From positions 4,525,001 to 4,589,000 of the forward strand of contig NZ_CP108427.1 of assembly GCF_035982055.1 (NCBI RefSeq): a stretch of 64,000 nucleotides of DNA. The letters are read 5' to 3'. This DNA is from Streptomyces sp. NBC_01288. Its GTDB lineage: Bacteria > Actinomycetota > Actinomycetes > Streptomycetales > Streptomycetaceae. The translations under genes were made by a program, and so were the position numbers. A model generated the notes under the pieces. The model searched no databases. It saw only the letters and a list, made by a program, of their open reading frames with translations, and was not told the DNA's origin. Below are positions 15,529 to 23,784 of this stretch, piece by piece; the first letter of the stretch is position 1; every line of letters begins with the position of its first letter.

Positions 15529-16395
15529 GTGCCAAAGACGAAAAAGGCGAAGACCGACAAGGCGGCCAAATCACCCGGCGATTCTTCGCCGGTGACGTCG
15601 GCCAAGCCCCCGAAGCCGTCGCAGATGTCGAAGAAGGCCCTGAAAGGCGACGAGAAGGGGCTCGACTTCGCGCGCGCGTGGGTGGAGTTCCCGGATCCGG
15701 CGGACGAGGAGCAGCTGTTCCGCTGCGATCTGACATGGCTGACCTCTCGCTGGAACTGCATCTTCGGAAGCGGCTGCCAGGGCATCCAGGCAGGCCGCGC
15801 GGACGACGGATGCTGCACCCTGGGCGCGCACTTCTCGGACAAGGACGACGAGAAACGGGTCGCCGGGCATGTGGCGAGGCTCACGCCCGACATCTGGCAG
15901 CACCACGACGAGGGCGTGGCGAACGGCTGGATCTCCAAGGACGAGGACGGCGACCGCCAGACCCGCCCCTACCAGGGCTCGTGCATCTTCCAGAACCGCC
16001 CCGGCTTCGCCGGCGGCGCGGGCTGCTCGCTGCACATCCTGGCCGTCAAGGAGGGCCGCGAGCCCCTGGAGACCAAGCCGGACGTCTGCTGGCAGCTGCC
16101 GGTGCGGCGGACGTACGAGTGGATCGACCGCCCGGACGACACGCGCGTACTCCAGGTGTCGATCGGCGAGTACGACCGCAGGGGCTGGGGTTCCGGCGGC
16201 CACGACCTGCACTGGTGGTGCACGTCGGCGACCTCGGCGCACGGCGCGGGCGACCCGGTCTATGTGTCCTACGGCCCGGAGCTGACCGAGCTGATGGGCA
16301 AGGCCGGCTACGACCGTCTGGTCGAGCTGTGCGAGCAGCGTCTGGCCTCGCAACTCCCGCTGCTGGCACCGCATCCCGCGGACCCGGTCGCCTGA
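15529..16395 (+). CDS. Cys-rich conserved actinobacterial protein (YkgJ-like Cys cluster)
   Basis: 288 residues. A Lys-rich N-terminus (PKTKKAKTDKAAK) is followed by a compact domain with cysteines in LFRCDLTW, WNCIFGSGCQG and DGCCTLGAHF, then later in GSCIFQNR, AGCSLHIL, PDVCWQLP and HWWCTSA. The first group resembles zinc/iron-binding Cys clusters of the YkgJ/DUF3109 kind, which is an inference from spacing only. The start is GTG 15529: TACCCT at 15517-15522 ends exactly 6 bases before it, supporting a leaderless transcript. It lies divergent from the Ppx/GppA gene and convergent with the sigma-like/BACON gene (10-bp gap). Function is unknown; metal binding is the most likely property. Confidence 0.82.
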   Translation: MPKTKKAKTDKAAKSPGDSSPVTSAKPPKPSQMSKKALKGDEKGLDFARAWVEFPDPADEEQLFRCDLTWLTSRWNCIFGSGCQGIQAGRADDGCCTLGAHFSDKDDEKRVAGHVARLTPDIWQHHDEGVANGWISKDEDGDRQTRPYQGSCIFQNRPGFAGGAGCSLHILAVKEGREPLETKPDVCWQLPVRRTYEWIDRPDDTRVLQVSIGEYDRRGWGSGGHDLHWWCTSATSAHGAGDPVYVSYGPELTELMGKAGYDRLVELCEQRLASQLPLLAPHPADPVA

Positions 16396-16405
16396 GGGAC
16401 CGCGA

Positions 16406-18103
16406 CTAGGACGAACTCGGGTCGCCGTCGTCGGGCGGCGGCGTCGAGCCCCCCGGGTCGGCGGAGGACGAGTCCGTCGCGGTCGGGGTCGGGGTCGGGT
16501 CGGCGGACGAGGGCGGCGGGTCGCTCGGCGTGGGGTCGGTCGGTGCCGTGCTCGTGGGCGTCGGGTCCGGGCTCGACGAGGGCGGGTCGCCGGGGTCGGT
16601 GGGGTGCGTGGGGTTGCCGGGGTCGGTCGGGGCGGGCGCGGTGCCGTAGCCCTCGATCGACACGATGGCTCCGGCCGGTGAGACGGCCACGCGCGCGGTC
16701 CAGTGGCCGGAGGGCTCGCGCAGATGGTCGACGTACACCTTGATCGTCAACGATTCGCCCGGGGCGAGGGTTCCCGAGGACTGGCTGAGGTAGAGCCAGG
16801 GCGCGGCGGTGGTCGCGGACCAGCGGACCGGGGCCGAGCCGGACGCGGTGAGGGTGATGAGGGTGGTGTCGCTGCTGTTGGCGGCCGAGACGGCGAGGTG
16901 GCCGGCGCCCTTCTGGCCGGCGCCGGTGACGCTGATGACCTCTACGGAGACATCGTTCTTGCCGTTCTTGCCGGGCCGTGGGCTGGTACTGGCGTTCCCT
17001 GTGTTCTCGTAGCCGCCGCTCGCGACCTCGCCCTCCAGGCTGCCCGGTCCCTGCTGCTCGCTCGCAGTGACGGCCCGGCCCTCGGCACCCTCGCCCGTCG
17101 GCGTGCCCCGGTAAGCGGCCCACAGGGCGAGAACGGGTGCCGCGATGACGGTGGCGACGACGGTCGTCGTGACGGCACGCGCGCGTAGGCGGTCCCTTCG
17201 GGCGGCGCGGTCCTTCGGGTCCATCGGGAAACCGCGCCGGTCGAAGCGCGGTGCGGCGGCGCCACGCGCGCGTGGGAGGTGCGCCATCGCGACATGCAGG
17301 TCCGCGCGGGGTGCCTCCAGGACGGGCAGTTCGGCGGGCGTGACACTCGCGCCGGGCCAACTGCCGGGCACCGCGCGCTCGGCGGTACGACGGCAGTGCG
17401 GGCAGTCATCGACGTGCCGGACGAGTTCGCGACGCAGGGCGCTGCTGAGCACCAGTTGATGGTCACCGGTGAGTCGGGCGACGCTCGGGCAGCTCCCGGT
17501 CTCGACGACGGCGAGGGCGGCACGCGTGCGTTCCACCTCGCAGGCCGCGGCCGCCAGCAACTCCCGTGCGCCGGCGAGGTCCATGCCGAGTACGGCGGCG
17601 ACCTCGTGGGCGGCGAGCCGGTGCCGCACGGCGAGTTCGAGCGCCTCGCGCTGCTCCGGGGTGGTCCCGGCGGCCTCCGGCCAGGCGAGCAGGGCGAGTT
17701 CACGCCGCCGCTGCTCGCGCACCTCCTCGGAGAGGGGCGGCTCCTCCACCTCGCCACGGCCCACCGCGTGCGTGCCCTGACGTTTCTGCTTGGCCTCGGC
17801 GAGCTTGCGCAGGCAGGCCCAGCGGGCCAGCGCGTACAGCCAGGCCCGACGGTCACCGGCCGTCTCCGGCACCCGCGCGCCCCTGCGTTCGGCCAGCGCC
17901 AGCACGTCCCCCAGGGCGGCGGTCGCCGCGTCGTGGTCGCACAGCACGGAGAGGCAGTAGGTGAACAGGCCGTCCAGATACGGCTCGTAGCGCGCGGGCG
18001 GGCGCTGCGCCAGCGTGCGCGCCGCAGCGCGGTCACGCGCCTCCCGATGCGCCCGGTGTGCGCCGGTGGTGCGGGTCGAGGTCTCCGGACTGCTGCTCAT
18101 CAC
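16406..18103 (-). CDS. membrane protein fusing sigma-like, zinc-finger anti-sigma-like and BACON-type domains
   Basis: 565 residues. Residues 38-105 resemble an ECF sigma region 2 (YLDGLFTYCLSVLCDHDAAT, then AWLYALARWACLRKL). Residues 140-195 resemble region 4 (TTPEQREALELAVRHRLAAHEVAAVLG). Next comes a zinc-finger segment with Cys205 and HVDDCPHC (His230, Cys234, Cys237) as in anti-sigma factors, then one transmembrane helix at about 310-330. Outside is a beta-rich BACON-like domain at about 375-460 (SAPVRWSATTAAPWLYLSQSSGTL) and a 100-residue Pro/Thr/Ser/Asp tail. TACGGT ends 7 bases before GTG 18103, supporting that start. The order suggests a self-contained transmembrane regulator, but promoter recognition by the degenerate sigma part is unproven. 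Confidence 0.85.
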   Translation of the reverse strand: MMSSSPETSTRTTGAHRAHREARDRAAARTLAQRPPARYEPYLDGLFTYCLSVLCDHDAATAALGDVLALAERRGARVPETAGDRRAWLYALARWACLRKLAEAKQKRQGTHAVGRGEVEEPPLSEEVREQRRRELALLAWPEAAGTTPEQREALELAVRHRLAAHEVAAVLGMDLAGARELLAAAACEVERTRAALAVVETGSCPSVARLTGDHQLVLSSALRRELVRHVDDCPHCRRTAERAVPGSWPGASVTPAELPVLEAPRADLHVAMAHLPRARGAAAPRFDRRGFPMDPKDRAARRDRLRARAVTTTVVATVIAAPVLALWAAYRGTPTGEGAEGRAVTASEQQGPGSLEGEVASGGYENTGNASTSPRPGKNGKNDVSVEVISVTGAGQKGAGHLAVSAANSSDTTLITLTASGSAPVRWSATTAAPWLYLSQSSGTLAPGESLTIKVYVDHLREPSGHWTARVAVSPAGAIVSIEGYGTAPAPTDPGNPTHPTDPGDPPSSSPDPTPTSTAPTDPTPSDPPPSSADPTPTPTATDSSSADPGGSTPPPDDGDPSSS

Positions 18104-18301
18104 CCGTGCGACCGTAGGCGGCGGGCGATGCCCCCTTCCGCCCCCTTGAGTACATTTAATCCGTACGGGTGAAACGATCCCTCAAAAGGGGACAGGCGCC
18201 CTTACCCGCATGGCTCGTTCCTGACGGGTGGTGGCCGGATACCGAAGAGGCGCGACCCGACCGCCGACCGCGTTGTCAGTGGCGGCGGTTACGGTTCACG
18301 C

Positions 18302-19711
18302 ATGGCTGCCCGTACGAAGACCACCAAGGACCGACCGTCCTACCGCTGCACCGAGTGCGGTTGGCAGACGGCCAAGTGGCTGGGCCGCTGCTCCGAGTGC
18401 CAGGCATGGGGCACGGTCGAGGAGTACGGCGCGCCCGCGGTCCGTACGACGACACCCGGCCGCGTCACCACATCAGCGGTGCCCATCGGCCAGGTCGACG
18501 CCCGTCAGGCCACCGCCCGCTCGACCGGCGTGCCCGAGCTGGACCGGGTGCTCGGCGGCGGTCTGGTCCCCGGAGCGGTCGTCCTCGTCGCGGGCGAGCC
18601 CGGAGTCGGCAAGTCGACCCTCCTCCTGGACGTGGCGGCCAAGGCGGCGAGCGAAGAGCACCGCACGCTCTATGTCACCGGCGAGGAGTCGGCGAGCCAG
18701 GTCCGGATGCGCGCCGACCGCATCAAGGCGATCGACGACCACCTCTACCTCGCCGCCGAGACCGATCTGGCCACGATCCTGGGCCACTTGGACGCGGTGA
18801 AGCCCTCCCTCCTGATCCTGGACTCCGTCCAGACGGTGGCCTCCCCGGAGATCGACGGTGCCCCCGGCGGCATGGCCCAGGTCCGCGAGGTGGCCGGCGC
18901 CCTGATCCGCGCCTCCAAGGAGCGCGGCATGTCCACCCTCCTCGTGGGCCACGTCACCAAGGACGGGGCGATCGCGGGCCCCCGCCTCCTGGAGCACCTG
19001 GTCGACGTGGTGCTCTCCTTCGAGGGCGACCGCCACGCCCGCCTGCGCCTCGTACGGGGCGTCAAGAACCGCTACGGCACGACGGACGAGGTCGGCTGCT
19101 TCGAGCTGCACGACGAGGGCATCACGGGCCTGGCCGACCCGAGCGGCCTGTTCCTGACCCGCCGCGCGGAGCCGGTCCCGGGCACCTGCCTGACCGTCAC
19201 CCTGGAGGGCCGCCGCCCCTTGGTGGCCGAGGTCCAGGCCCTCACGGTCGACTCCCAGATCCCCTCCCCCCGCCGCACCACTTCCGGCCTGGAGACATCC
19301 CGGGTCTCGATGATGCTCGCGGTCCTGGAACAGCGCGGCAGGATCAGCGCCCTGGGCAAGCGGGACATCTACTCCGCGACGGTGGGCGGAGTGAAACTCT
19401 CCGAACCAGCGGCAGATCTGGCCATCGCGCTCGCCCTGGCCTCCGCCGCAAGCGACACCCCCCTCCCCAAGAACCTGGTGGCGATCGGCGAAGTAGGCCT
19501 CGCGGGCGAGGTCAGAAGGGTCACGGGCGTCCAGCGCAGACTCTCCGAAGCACACCGCCTAGGCTTCACCCACGCCCTCGTTCCGAGCGACCCGGGCAAG
19601 ATCCCGGCAGGCATGAAGGTCATCGAAGTAGCCGACATAGGAGACGCTCTCCGGGTCCTTCCAAGGTCCCGTAAGCGAGAGGCCCCACGGGACGCCGAGG
19701 ACCGCCGGTAG
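18302..19711 (+). CDS. radA: DNA repair protein RadA
   Basis: 469 residues. RecA-related branch-migration ATPase/helicase acting in recombinational repair. A C4 zinc finger is at Cys16/19/30/33 (YRCTECGW, GRCSECQAWG), Walker A GEPGVGKST at 98-106, the RadA-specific KNRYG (usual form KNRFG) near 254, and a C-terminal Lon-protease-like domain from about 300 (ISALGKRDIYSATVGGVKLS). ATG 18302 is preceded by TACGGT (18290-18295) with exactly 6 bases between, so the mRNA is probably leaderless. It is followed 82 bp later by disA, an arrangement conserved in Gram-positive bacteria where RadA modulates DisA. Confidence 0.97.
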   Translation: MAARTKTTKDRPSYRCTECGWQTAKWLGRCSECQAWGTVEEYGAPAVRTTTPGRVTTSAVPIGQVDARQATARSTGVPELDRVLGGGLVPGAVVLVAGEPGVGKSTLLLDVAAKAASEEHRTLYVTGEESASQVRMRADRIKAIDDHLYLAAETDLATILGHLDAVKPSLLILDSVQTVASPEIDGAPGGMAQVREVAGALIRASKERGMSTLLVGHVTKDGAIAGPRLLEHLVDVVLSFEGDRHARLRLVRGVKNRYGTTDEVGCFELHDEGITGLADPSGLFLTRRAEPVPGTCLTVTLEGRRPLVAEVQALTVDSQIPSPRRTTSGLETSRVSMMLAVLEQRGRISALGKRDIYSATVGGVKLSEPAADLAIALALASAASDTPLPKNLVAIGEVGLAGEVRRVTGVQRRLSEAHRLGFTHALVPSDPGKIPAGMKVIEVADIGDALRVLPRSRKREAPRDAEDRR

Positions 19712-19714
19712 ACT

Positions 19715-19742
19715 TTGCCCTGGTCTCGCCTGTCCGTACGAA
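19715..19742 (+). promoter_or_regulatory. candidate disA promoter in the radA-disA gap
   Basis: TTGCCC (19715-19720) and TACGAA (19737-19742) are separated by 16 bp just after the radA stop and would start transcription about 45 bases before the disA GTG. If real, disA has its own promoter besides radA read-through. Similarity to the HrdB consensus is moderate. Confidence 0.35.
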
Positions 19743-19793
19743 CCAGGTACGCGAAACGGGAGCACCGGAAAAACCTGCGACCGGAGGAGTGCA

Positions 19794-20906
19794 GTGGCAG
19801 CCAACGACCGGGCGTCAGCTCCCGGAAAGTCCGGCGGCGATGGCCTGATGCGCGCCTCACTGAGCGCCGCGGCCCCTGGCACGGCCCTGCGCGACGGCCT
19901 GGAGAGAATCCTCCGCGGCAACACGGGCGGCCTCATCGTGCTCGGTTCCGACAAGACCGTAGAAGCGATGTGCACAGGCGGTTTCATCCTGGACGTGGAG
20001 TTCACGGCCACGCGCCTACGAGAACTCTGCAAGCTGGACGGCGGCATCGTCGTCTCCTCGGACCTCTCCAAGATCCTTCGAGCGGGCGTCCAGCTGGTCC
20101 CCGACCCCAACATCCCCACCGAGGAGACGGGCACCCGTCACCGCACGGCGGACCGAGTGAGCAAACAGGTCTCCTTCCCGGTGGTCTCCGTCTCCCAGTC
20201 CATGCGCCTGATCGCCCTCTACGTGGACGGCCAACGCCGCGTACTGGAGGACTCGGCGGCGATCCTGTCCCGCGCCAACCAAGCCCTCGCCACCCTGGAG
20301 CGCTACAAACTCCGCCTGGACGAGGTGGCGGGAACGCTGTCGGCCCTGGAGATCGAGGACCTGGTGACGGTCCGAGACGTGTCAACCGTGGTCCAACGCC
20401 TGGAAATGGTCCGCCTGATCGCGACCGAGATCGCCGAATACGTCGTGGAGCTCGGCACGGACGGCCGCCTGCTCTCCCTCCAGCTGGAGGAGTTGATCGC
20501 GGGCGTGGAACCGGAACGCGAACTGGTCGTACGCGACTACGTCCCCGAGCCCACGGCCAAACGCTCCCGCACGGTGAACGAAGCCCTGGCCGAACTGGAC
20601 GCCCTCTCTCACGCGGAGCTCCTCGAACTCCCCACCGTGGCCCGCGCGTTGGGCTACACCGGCTCCCCCGAGGCCCTCGACTCGGCGGTGTCCCCCCGAG
20701 GCTTCCGCCTCCTGGCCAAGGTCCCGCGCCTCCCCGGCGCGATCATCGACCGCCTGGTGGAGCACTTCGGAGGCCTTCAGAAACTCCTGGCGGCAAGCGT
20801 CGACGACCTCCAGACAGTGGACGGCGTAGGCGAGGCAAGGGCCCGCAGCGTCCGAGAGGGCCTCTCCCGCCTGGCGGAATCGTCAATCCTGGAACGCTAC
20901 GTATAA
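19794..20906 (+). CDS. disA: DNA integrity scanning diadenylate cyclase DisA
   Basis: 370 residues. Condenses two ATP to c-di-AMP while scanning DNA. The diadenylate cyclase domain occupies about 20-150, with the metal/catalytic motif LDGGIVVSSD (Asp82-Gly83-Gly84) and RHRT at 115-118. A long helical spine follows (about 155-300), then a C-terminal helix-hairpin-helix DNA-binding domain (LPGAIIDRLVEHFGGLQ, VDGVGEARARSVREGL). GTG 19794 has GGAGGAG about 5 bases upstream. The usual DGA motif is DGG here; the catalytic Asp is kept. In Streptomyces c-di-AMP affects osmotic balance and development. Partner gene radA lies directly upstream. Confidence 0.97.
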   Translation: MAANDRASAPGKSGGDGLMRASLSAAAPGTALRDGLERILRGNTGGLIVLGSDKTVEAMCTGGFILDVEFTATRLRELCKLDGGIVVSSDLSKILRAGVQLVPDPNIPTEETGTRHRTADRVSKQVSFPVVSVSQSMRLIALYVDGQRRVLEDSAAILSRANQALATLERYKLRLDEVAGTLSALEIEDLVTVRDVSTVVQRLEMVRLIATEIAEYVVELGTDGRLLSLQLEELIAGVEPERELVVRDYVPEPTAKRSRTVNEALAELDALSHAELLELPTVARALGYTGSPEALDSAVSPRGFRLLAKVPRLPGAIIDRLVEHFGGLQKLLAASVDDLQTVDGVGEARARSVREGLSRLAESSILERYV

Positions 20907-20925
20907 CCCAACCGCGTAGACCCGA

Positions 20926-21753
20926 CTAGTCGCTGGCCAGTACGAACGAGGTCTGCGCCTTGGCGAACCCGGAGGCCTGCGCCTCCACCAGATAGGTCCC
21001 GGCCCCGGCCGAACCAGCGGCCGGAGTGGCACACTCGGGCGCGCTCGGCTTGCGGTCCCACTTCAGGGTGTACGTGACGTTGCTCCCGGCGGACACCCGG
21101 TAGTAGACACTCCCGGCGCTCTTCGGGCAGTCGGCCGAGGACCAGAAATCAGCGCTGCCCCCGGCCTCCGTAATGGTCAACACGGCACTCTTGGGCCCGA
21201 GATCGACCTTGCAGTCACTGCCGGAGGAGTTCTTGGCGGTGAGCACGAACGTCGGCGTCTGATCCGGCGAGTACGAGTTGTGCAGACTCCGCAGACTCAA
21301 CTGCACAGCGCCGGCAGTGCAGTTGGGAAGCGTCGAGTCGGCAGGCACCGTAGTCCCCGTACTGCTACCGCCGTTGGACCCACCACCGGCCCCACTGCCA
21401 CCACCGTCACTGCCACCGGACCCGGCACTCGACCCGGCACTCGACCCACCGGAGCCGGACCCGTCCCCACTACCGCTGCCGGAGCTTCCACCGCTTCCGC
21501 CGCCCGAGTCATCGCGCCCGCCCGGGTGTTGACTGATGGCGGGACCGGATCCCGACGGCCCGGCAGTGATCGTAGGAGCGGGAGTCTTTCCGTTCTTCGC
21601 CCCATCGGCACCGTTCTTGCCGCCCCCGCCACCGGAGTTGACGATCCAGGTGATCAGCAGCGCCAACAAGGCGACCACGGACACCATGAGGACCCTCCGT
21701 CGCCAATAGATGGAGGAGGGAAGCGGCCCGACCGGATTGCGCAGTGATCCCAC
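20926..21753 (-). CDS. membrane-anchored Gly/Ser-rich protein with C-terminal beta domain
   Basis: 275 residues. A short cytoplasmic part (GSLRNPVGPLPSSIYWRRR) is followed by one transmembrane helix (about 21-40, VLMVSVVALLALLITWIV). About 90 residues of almost pure Gly/Ser/Asp/Asn linker lead to a C-terminal domain of about 130 residues with three or four cysteines (PNCTAGAV, SDCKVDLG, ADCPKSAG, PECATPAA). The fold looks Ig- or adhesin-like. The start is GTG 21753: TACAGT on the minus strand ends 7 bases before it and no Shine-Dalgarno is present. It is convergent with disA (19-bp gap) and divergent from mutY. Function is unknown; the layout suggests a cell-surface domain on a flexible stalk. 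Confidence 0.8.
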   Translation of the reverse strand: MGSLRNPVGPLPSSIYWRRRVLMVSVVALLALLITWIVNSGGGGGKNGADGAKNGKTPAPTITAGPSGSGPAISQHPGGRDDSGGGSGGSSGSGSGDGSGSGGSSAGSSAGSGGSDGGGSGAGGGSNGGSSTGTTVPADSTLPNCTAGAVQLSLRSLHNSYSPDQTPTFVLTAKNSSGSDCKVDLGPKSAVLTITEAGGSADFWSSADCPKSAGSVYYRVSAGSNVTYTLKWDRKPSAPECATPAAGSAGAGTYLVEAQASGFAKAQTSFVLASD

Positions 21754-21958
21754 GGCGCAAACTGTACGAGAGATCGGCGAGTTACCTCGCCCCACCCGCC
21801 GCCCCAGCCCCAACTTTTCCGGATCATCATTCCGGCAACCCCGCCTGGAATGGCCCGGGATGGACCACGCGCCCGCGGCCGCCGACGAACGGGGAGCGGG
21901 TCGTGGCGGTACGGCGCAGCCCCGACCCCCCACCGGCCGTGGCAGGATCGGAAACGCC

Positions 21959-22903
21959 ATGACTGCGCCCACGAAACCCCCGCACACCACATCCGCCACC
22001 ACGCCGGACGGAGGAGAGAACCGAGGCGCCCACCTCCACTCCCCCGTCATCGACTGGTTCGAGGACAACGCCCGCGACCTCCCCTGGCGCCACCCCGACG
22101 CCGGCCCCTGGGGCGTGATGGTCAGCGAGTTCATGCTCCAGCAGACCCCGGTCAACCGCGTCCTCCCGGTCTACGAACAGTGGCTCGCCCGCTGGCCCCG
22201 CCCCGCCGACCTCGCCCAGGACGCCCCCGGCGAAGCCGTCCGCGCCTGGGGCCGCCTCGGCTACCCCCGCCGCGCGCTGCGCCTGCACGGCGCCGCCACC
22301 GCCATAACGGAACGCCACGGCGGCGACGTCCCCACCGACCACGCCCAGCTCCTCGCACTCCCCGGCATCGGCGAGTACACGGCGGCCGCGGTCGCGTCCT
22401 TCGCCTACGGCCAGCGCCACGCCGTCCTGGACACGAACGTCCGCCGGGTCTTCGCGCGCGCGGTCACGGGCACCCAGTACCCCCCGAACGCCACGACCGC
22501 CGCCGAACGCAAGCTGGCCCGCGCCCTCCTCCCCCAGGACGACGACACAGCGGCCCGCTGGGCCGCCGCGTCCATGGAACTCGGCGCACTCGTCTGCACC
22601 GCGAAGAACGAGACGTGCCACCGCTGCCCCATCTCCGCCCAGTGCGCCTGGAACCTCGCCGGCAAGCCGGAACACGAGGGCCCGGCCCGCAAGGGCCAGA
22701 CGTACGCGGGCACGGACCGCCAGGTCCGCGGCAAGCTCCTGGCCGTACTGCGCGAAGCGCACACCCCAGTCCCCCAGTCCGAACTCGACCGCGTGTGGCA
22801 CGAGCCGGTGCAGCGAGCGAGGGCACTGGACGGCCTGGTGTCCGACGGCCTCGTCGAGCCCCTCCCGGACGGCATGTACCGACTCCCCACGACCCGAGCC
22901 TGA
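21959..22903 (+). CDS. mutY: A/G-specific adenine DNA glycosylase
   Basis: 314 residues. Removes adenine mispaired with 8-oxoguanine. The catalytic-acid motif VMVSEFMLQQT (Glu57) is present, then helix-hairpin-helix LLALPGIGEYTAAAV and the catalytic-Asp region HAVLDTNVRRVFAR. The [4Fe-4S] ligands have spacing C-x6-C-x2-C-x5-C in the CTAKNETCHRCPISAQC region. The C-terminal 8-oxoG-sensing NUDIX-like domain is short, as in other actinobacterial MutY. ATG 21959 follows CAGGAT by 10 bases, so the leader would be very short. The downstream 341-bp gap leads to sigE. Confidence 0.95.
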   Translation: MTAPTKPPHTTSATTPDGGENRGAHLHSPVIDWFEDNARDLPWRHPDAGPWGVMVSEFMLQQTPVNRVLPVYEQWLARWPRPADLAQDAPGEAVRAWGRLGYPRRALRLHGAATAITERHGGDVPTDHAQLLALPGIGEYTAAAVASFAYGQRHAVLDTNVRRVFARAVTGTQYPPNATTAAERKLARALLPQDDDTAARWAAASMELGALVCTAKNETCHRCPISAQCAWNLAGKPEHEGPARKGQTYAGTDRQVRGKLLAVLREAHTPVPQSELDRVWHEPVQRARALDGLVSDGLVEPLPDGMYRLPTTRA

Positions 22904-23244
22904 AACAACCGGACACAGCCCGTCACGACCTGACGCACGGTCACTTCACAGACAGAGCCCCCACCCCGACCCGCCCCACAGCCCACACCAAGCTCCTGCA
23001 ACACTCCCGCACGCCCACCCCGCCAGGCAAAACATCCCATAACCGCCCCAACAACCCACCCCCCTTACCCCGGACCTACTTCCGTTACACAACCGACGGA
23101 CAGCCGAGCGCTCTCCGCAGGCTGCTCCGCACAGTGCCGTGACAACCCCTCCGTAACTTCATTTGTGTACCGCAGACCGGCGGGACAGCAGCAGAGGACA
23201 ACCGGCAGCAGGCGGGTCGGAAACGGGGATGGAGGCGGTTGATC
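22904..23244. other. intergenic region between mutY and sigE, strongly C-rich on the + strand
   Basis: From about 22960 to 23090 the + strand consists mostly of C and A with very few G, quite unlike the flanking coding DNA. No open frame here is supported. The last 150 bp must contain the sigE promoter, which in S. coelicolor is activated by CseB. CCGTAACTTCATTTGTGTACC at 23150-23170 is the only AT-richer stretch and the likeliest promoter core. I see no clear CseB direct repeat. Confidence 0.5.
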
Positions 23245-23784
23245 ATGGCGCAGGGCGAGGTGCTCGAATTCGAGGAGTACGTCCGCACCCGACAGGACGC
23301 GCTGCTGCGCAGCGCCCGCCGGCTGGTGCCGGACCCGGTCGACGCCCAGGACCTGCTCCAGACGGCGCTGGTACGGACGTACGGCCGCTGGGAGACCATC
23401 GAGGACAAGCGCCTCGCGGACGCTTACCTGCGCCGCGTCATGATCAACACCCGGACCGAGTGGTGGCGGGCCCGCAAGCTCGAAGAGGTTCCCACCGAGC
23501 AGCTGCCGGACGCGAGCGTCGACGACGCGACCGAGCAGCACGCGGACCGGGCGCTTCTTATGGACATCATGAAAGTTCTTGCTCCGAAGCAGCGCAGTGT
23601 GGTCGTCCTGCGACACTGGGAGCAGATGTCCACCGAAGAGACGGCCGCCGCCCTGGGCATGTCGGCCGGTACGGTCAAGAGCACGCTGCACCGGGCGCTC
23701 GCCCGGCTCCGGGAGGAGCTGGAGGCCCGCGACCTGGACGCACGCGCGCTGGAGCGTGAGGAGCGGGAGCGTTGCGCGGCCTGA
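23245..23784 (+). CDS. sigE: RNA polymerase ECF sigma factor SigE (cell-envelope stress)
   Basis: 179 residues of the SigE-type ECF family: region 2 at about 8-75 (EYVRTRQDALLRSARRLVPD, then DLLQTALVRTYGRWE) and region 4 at about 112-165 (LAPKQRSVVVLRHWEQMSTE, AAALGMSAGTVKSTLHRAL). ATG 23245 has GGAGGCGG at 23231-23238; an in-frame TTG two codons earlier is possible. No anti-sigma gene follows. Instead cseA, cseB and cseC do, as in S. coelicolor, where sigE transcription is switched on by the CseB/CseC two-component system when the wall is damaged. A SigE-type promoter candidate lies in this same window in front of the lysX-like gene (60112-60140). Confidence 0.96.
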   Translation: MAQGEVLEFEEYVRTRQDALLRSARRLVPDPVDAQDLLQTALVRTYGRWETIEDKRLADAYLRRVMINTRTEWWRARKLEEVPTEQLPDASVDDATEQHADRALLMDIMKVLAPKQRSVVVLRHWEQMSTEETAAALGMSAGTVKSTLHRALARLREELEARDLDARALEREERERCAA

